Below are positions 6,901 through 8,622 of a stretch of DNA of 8,622 nucleotides, piece by piece (position 1 is the first letter of the stretch; every line of letters starts with the position of its first letter). The notes below the pieces were generated by a model that searched no databases, had not been told where the DNA came from, and saw only the letters and a program-made list of their open reading frames with translations. The stretch lies in contig CAIZMD010000266.1 of NCBI GenBank assembly GCA_903933995.1, positions 1 through 8,622 on the forward strand, written 5' to 3'. The translations under genes were made by a program, and so were the position numbers. This DNA is from an uncultured Bacteroidota bacterium (lineage in GTDB: Bacteria > Bacteroidota > Bacteroidia > Chitinophagales > Chitinophagaceae).

Positions 6901-7256
6901 CAGCTGTTTTAAGAAGATGGCGCAACCCGGGTGATCAAACAGATATTCCAAGGGCTTTGTGGAATGCTGGTTTTAACTGGTTGGGTAGTGACCGCTATGT
7001 ACAAGACGCTTCTTTCTTGCGTTTCCGTAGCATTACCGCACGCTACACATTTGACCAAAAGGTGTTGAAAAAAATTGGCATGAAGAGTTTGAGTGCTTAT
7101 CTAACCGCAGAAAATCTGATCACATTTACCAAATACACCGGTCAGGATCCGGAAGTGGCACCAAGAGGTATCACCGGTCCATTCACCATTGTTACGGATA
7201 ATAGCACCACGCCTCCTGTAATGATGTTGACAATTGGCTTAACCACTTCATTTTAA
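3978..7256 (+). CDS. SusC/RagA-family TonB-linked outer-membrane transporter
   Basis: This 1092-residue protein has the typical length of the family. A signal peptide probably ends at VFA-QD (Ala22). A carboxypeptidase-regulatory-like beta-sandwich follows (about 30-107, with DGNYALKI and VSISYIGYKTEEL). Next come a TonB-box-like segment LNDVVVVG (114-121) and the plug (about 148-266, with IRIRGTSSINAGTNPLIVVDGMPY, split here as IRIRGTSS at 183-190 and PLIVVDGMPY at 197-206, and a closing LKDAAATAMWGSRAANGVLL at 241-260). The rest is a 22-strand-type barrel ending in a C-terminal phenylalanine. A calcium-loop-like DINKDGSID (906-914) is a common barrel-loop feature in this family. No STN domain precedes the plug region, so direct FecR-type sigma/anti-sigma signalling is not expected. 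The protein imports a ligand across the outer membrane using TonB energy, in complex with the SusD-like protein encoded 20 bp downstream. The leader also contains LAAC (13-16), which mimics a lipobox, but cleavage at Ala22 fits better. Confidence 0.96.
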   Translation: MKKLVCYLFLPLLAACFQPVFAQDAPAAQTVLRGKITDKKDKSPIAHVSVAEVDKDGRIVRGVTTDIDGNYALKISNPNHKVSISYIGYKTEELDLKGRTTLNMAIEANTANSLNDVVVVGGRRTDNGNLSVSDKNLTIATVKIQAKDLEELGAASIDQALQGRLSGVDITSTSGDPGAGMSIRIRGTSSINAGTNPLIVVDGMPYETAIPSDFNFGTADDQGYAQLLNIAPADIKEITVLKDAAATAMWGSRAANGVLLISTKRGIIGKPTLNYSFKGIRSQQPKTIPMLNGNQYSNLIPEEVMNRTGTPLNTQTVKEFAYDPNDPYNYNNYGQNTDWIGAITQIGYAQDHNLSITGGGQKARYFASLGYFNQTGTTIGTSLTRINTRINLDYIVSERIKFRTDIAYTFTDNPKGYSPGSQANEIRNVALNKMPNMSIYEYNEQGILTPNYFSPSQNIQGQYPGTYNPVAMANAAKNRVYGNRITPHFNLSYEIIPRTLILTGDIQFDINSTKNNTFLPQIATGRPVTETVVNRAYNGDFDGFNVQSKTNLVFTPQLKGDHNLTSLLSFQTYDNKTISNQSLTSNSASSLLQDPASAARTQNQDLSIAAGFAQTRTIGLLWNAQYDYKGKYIVNGGIRMDASSRFGPAQRFGYFPSISTKWRVSAENFMKDVKFVNDLSLRASYGQSGNSPRNDYSFYNNYASNGWSYLGQGGVYPSSMELSNLKWEVIHGLNFGMNFIGFKNRVNIDLEVYRNRTQDLLFYGLQIPSFNGYSAVDMNVGVLDNQGWELNIMTTPVKTKDWVVDFNFNISQNQNIIREMSPYYPKQNVTALTANGQYQAFLQINNPFGSIYGYRFQGVYPDKASTIATDAKGAPIVGPNGQAVYMRFNYPQTDYIFQPGDAKYEDINKDGSIDYKDVVYLGNSNPKLSGGFGPSITYKKNLKITAFFNFRYGYDVVNGTQMTTTNMYGFNNQSTAVLRRWRNPGDQTDIPRALWNAGFNWLGSDRYVQDASFLRFRSITARYTFDQKVLKKIGMKSLSAYLTAENLITFTKYTGQDPEVAPRGITGPFTIVTDNSTTPPVMMLTIGLTTSF

Positions 7257-7276
7257 ATTATTTGAAAACGCTAGAA

Positions 7277-8622
7277 ATGACCAAGAGAAAATTAATACTA
7301 GGTGTTGTTGGACTGATGGTGTTTTCCATGCTCTCCAGCTCCTGCAAAAAATGGCTTACGCTTCAACCGCAGGATGGTATTACCCGACAAGAGTTTTGGA
7401 AAACAAAGGAACAGATTCAGTCTGCCGTGATTGGAACCTATGCCTCTTTGTTGGGTGACCCTAATAATCGTGACAGACCGCTAAGTGAATATCTTTTCTT
7501 ATGGGGTGAACTCAAAGGAGACATGATTACCAATGGAATTGGGGTAACCAATGATGAATTAGACGTGATGTATGTAAATACACTGCCTACCAATAGTATC
7601 ACCCAATGGGCTTCTGTTTACAAAACCATCAACTACTGTAATACGGTGATTGATTTTGCACCAGGGGTGATTGAAAACGATAATACACTTACACAAACAC
7701 AATTAAAAGCCTATTTAGCAGAAGTTAGGGCTTTAAGGGGTTTGATGTATTTCTATCTAGCTAGAAGCTTCCGTGATGTGCCGCTAAAACTAAAATCTAC
7801 TTCTAGCGATGTGGATTTGATTCAATTGCCAAAGTCTACAGGAGCACAGGTAATGGCCCAAGTAGAAGCCGATTTAAAATATGCTGACAGCAATGCTGTA
7901 TTTACTTATGGCAACGCTGCTATTGACAAGGGAAGGATTACCAAGTATACCGTAAAAGCCATGTTGGCCGATGTTTACCTCTGGCAAGACAAGTACCAAG
8001 AAGCTGCTGACGCTTGTGACTTTATCATCGGCTCTGGTCAATTTGGTTTGGTAAGAGGAGATGATGGTTGGTTCAATACCCTTTATTACAAAGGCAATTC
8101 TGCCGAGTCTATTTTTGAATTTCAATTTGACCAACAAAAACTGAATAGTTTTTATAACATGTTGACTACAAGTAGGGCTAGGTTCTTTGCTAGCCCCTAT
8201 GTAATGGAGCAGGTTTATACCATTGATTTTGTAGATGATACCAAAAAAGACATTCGTGGAGAATGGGGTTCTGTGAGAACCAGTGACAATGCCATTTGGA
8301 AATACTTGGGTGTGAATCCCGGTTCTATTAGAGCAGCTGATGCATCTTGGGCACACTGGATGGTGTATCGCTACGCCGATATTTTATTGATGAAAGCTGA
8401 GGCTTTGAATCAAATTGGTGGTAGGGGAACCGAAGCCATTCAATTAATCAATACGGTGAGAACAAGGGCGGCTGCATTAGACGCTACCAACACCAACCCT
8501 GACCCCACTAATAAGAACGACATGACTGATTATATTTTGGCAGAACGTGCCCGTGAATTGTCTTTTGAAGGCAAGCGTTGGTACGATGTGTTGCGCAATG
8601 CCAAACGCAATAATTATCAGCG
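7277..8622 (+). CDS. SusD/RagB-family surface lipoprotein (3' end beyond window)
   Basis: An uninterrupted frame runs from ATG at 7277 to the right edge and gives 448 complete codons. No stop is reached, so the gene is truncated only by the window. The protein begins with a lipoprotein signal whose Cys23 is preceded by LSSS, then CKKWLTLQPQDG (23-34), the usual SusD mature start. The N-terminal helical SusD-like region includes WKTKEQIQSAVIGTYASL (41-58), and YLAEVRALRGLMYFYLARSF (146-165) is the hallmark helix. The C-terminal RagB/SusD region includes WMVYRYADILLMKAEALNQI (361-380), AIQLINTVRTRA (387-398) and ILAERARELSFEGKRWYDVL (420-439). SusD proteins cap the SusC barrel from outside and bind the ligand. 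The start follows the susC-like stop by 20 bp with no terminator, so the two are co-transcribed. Most of a typical 500-600-residue SusD is visible. The substrate is not deducible here. Confidence 0.95.
   Translation, partial: MTKRKLILGVVGLMVFSMLSSSCKKWLTLQPQDGITRQEFWKTKEQIQSAVIGTYASLLGDPNNRDRPLSEYLFLWGELKGDMITNGIGVTNDELDVMYVNTLPTNSITQWASVYKTINYCNTVIDFAPGVIENDNTLTQTQLKAYLAEVRALRGLMYFYLARSFRDVPLKLKSTSSDVDLIQLPKSTGAQVMAQVEADLKYADSNAVFTYGNAAIDKGRITKYTVKAMLADVYLWQDKYQEAADACDFIIGSGQFGLVRGDDGWFNTLYYKGNSAESIFEFQFDQQKLNSFYNMLTTSRARFFASPYVMEQVYTIDFVDDTKKDIRGEWGSVRTSDNAIWKYLGVNPGSIRAADASWAHWMVYRYADILLMKAEALNQIGGRGTEAIQLINTVRTRAAALDATNTNPDPTNKNDMTDYILAERARELSFEGKRWYDVLRNAKRNNYQ

Noticed and set aside
7874..8356. 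Minus-strand 160-codon frame opposite the SusD-like gene
   Set aside because: The + strand here encodes clear SusD motifs; the antisense product has no recognisable domain and is a shadow of the coding pattern.

Overview
The window looks like chromosomal DNA from a member of the Bacteroidota, most likely a Chitinophagaceae-type or related Sphingobacteriia-like organism. Three things suggest this: an adjacent SusC/SusD outer-membrane pair, several small lipoproteins with short Bacteroidota-style signal peptides, and AT-rich upstream regions without Shine-Dalgarno sequences. The genus-level placement is inference. All genes that can be supported lie on the + strand.

Left part (1-1448). The window opens with the last 30 codons of a protein resembling the C-terminus of the 'esterase-like activity of phytase' family. 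Its stop codon overlaps the start of a lipoprotein cyclophilin-type peptidyl-prolyl isomerase (ATGA overlap). A 112-bp gap follows that carries a strong sigma-54-like -24/-12 element preceded by an 11-bp-period direct repeat. It leads into a DUF4136 lipoprotein gene, which is closed by a good intrinsic terminator.

Middle (1449-1711). About 260 bp hold no credible gene. They contain a near-perfect 19-bp palindrome and, just before the next gene, a perfect 9-bp hairpin. The loop and 3' arm of that hairpin carry a motif that recurs, with identical internal spacing, upstream of the susC-like gene.

Right part (1712-8622). Three tightly spaced genes form a probable operon: a large lipoprotein with four FAS1 (fasciclin)-like repeats, a complete SusC-like TonB-dependent transporter, and a SusD-like lipoprotein that runs off the right edge (448 codons visible). 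SusC forms the outer-membrane barrel and SusD its surface lid, together importing a ligand with energy from TonB/ExbBD. The FAS1 lipoprotein is the unusual partner and may be a surface adhesion or ligand-presenting component. No glycoside hydrolase, peptidase, sigma/anti-sigma pair or hybrid two-component sensor is visible, so the substrate cannot be assigned.

I see no tRNA, rRNA, CRISPR array, insertion sequence or phage gene.
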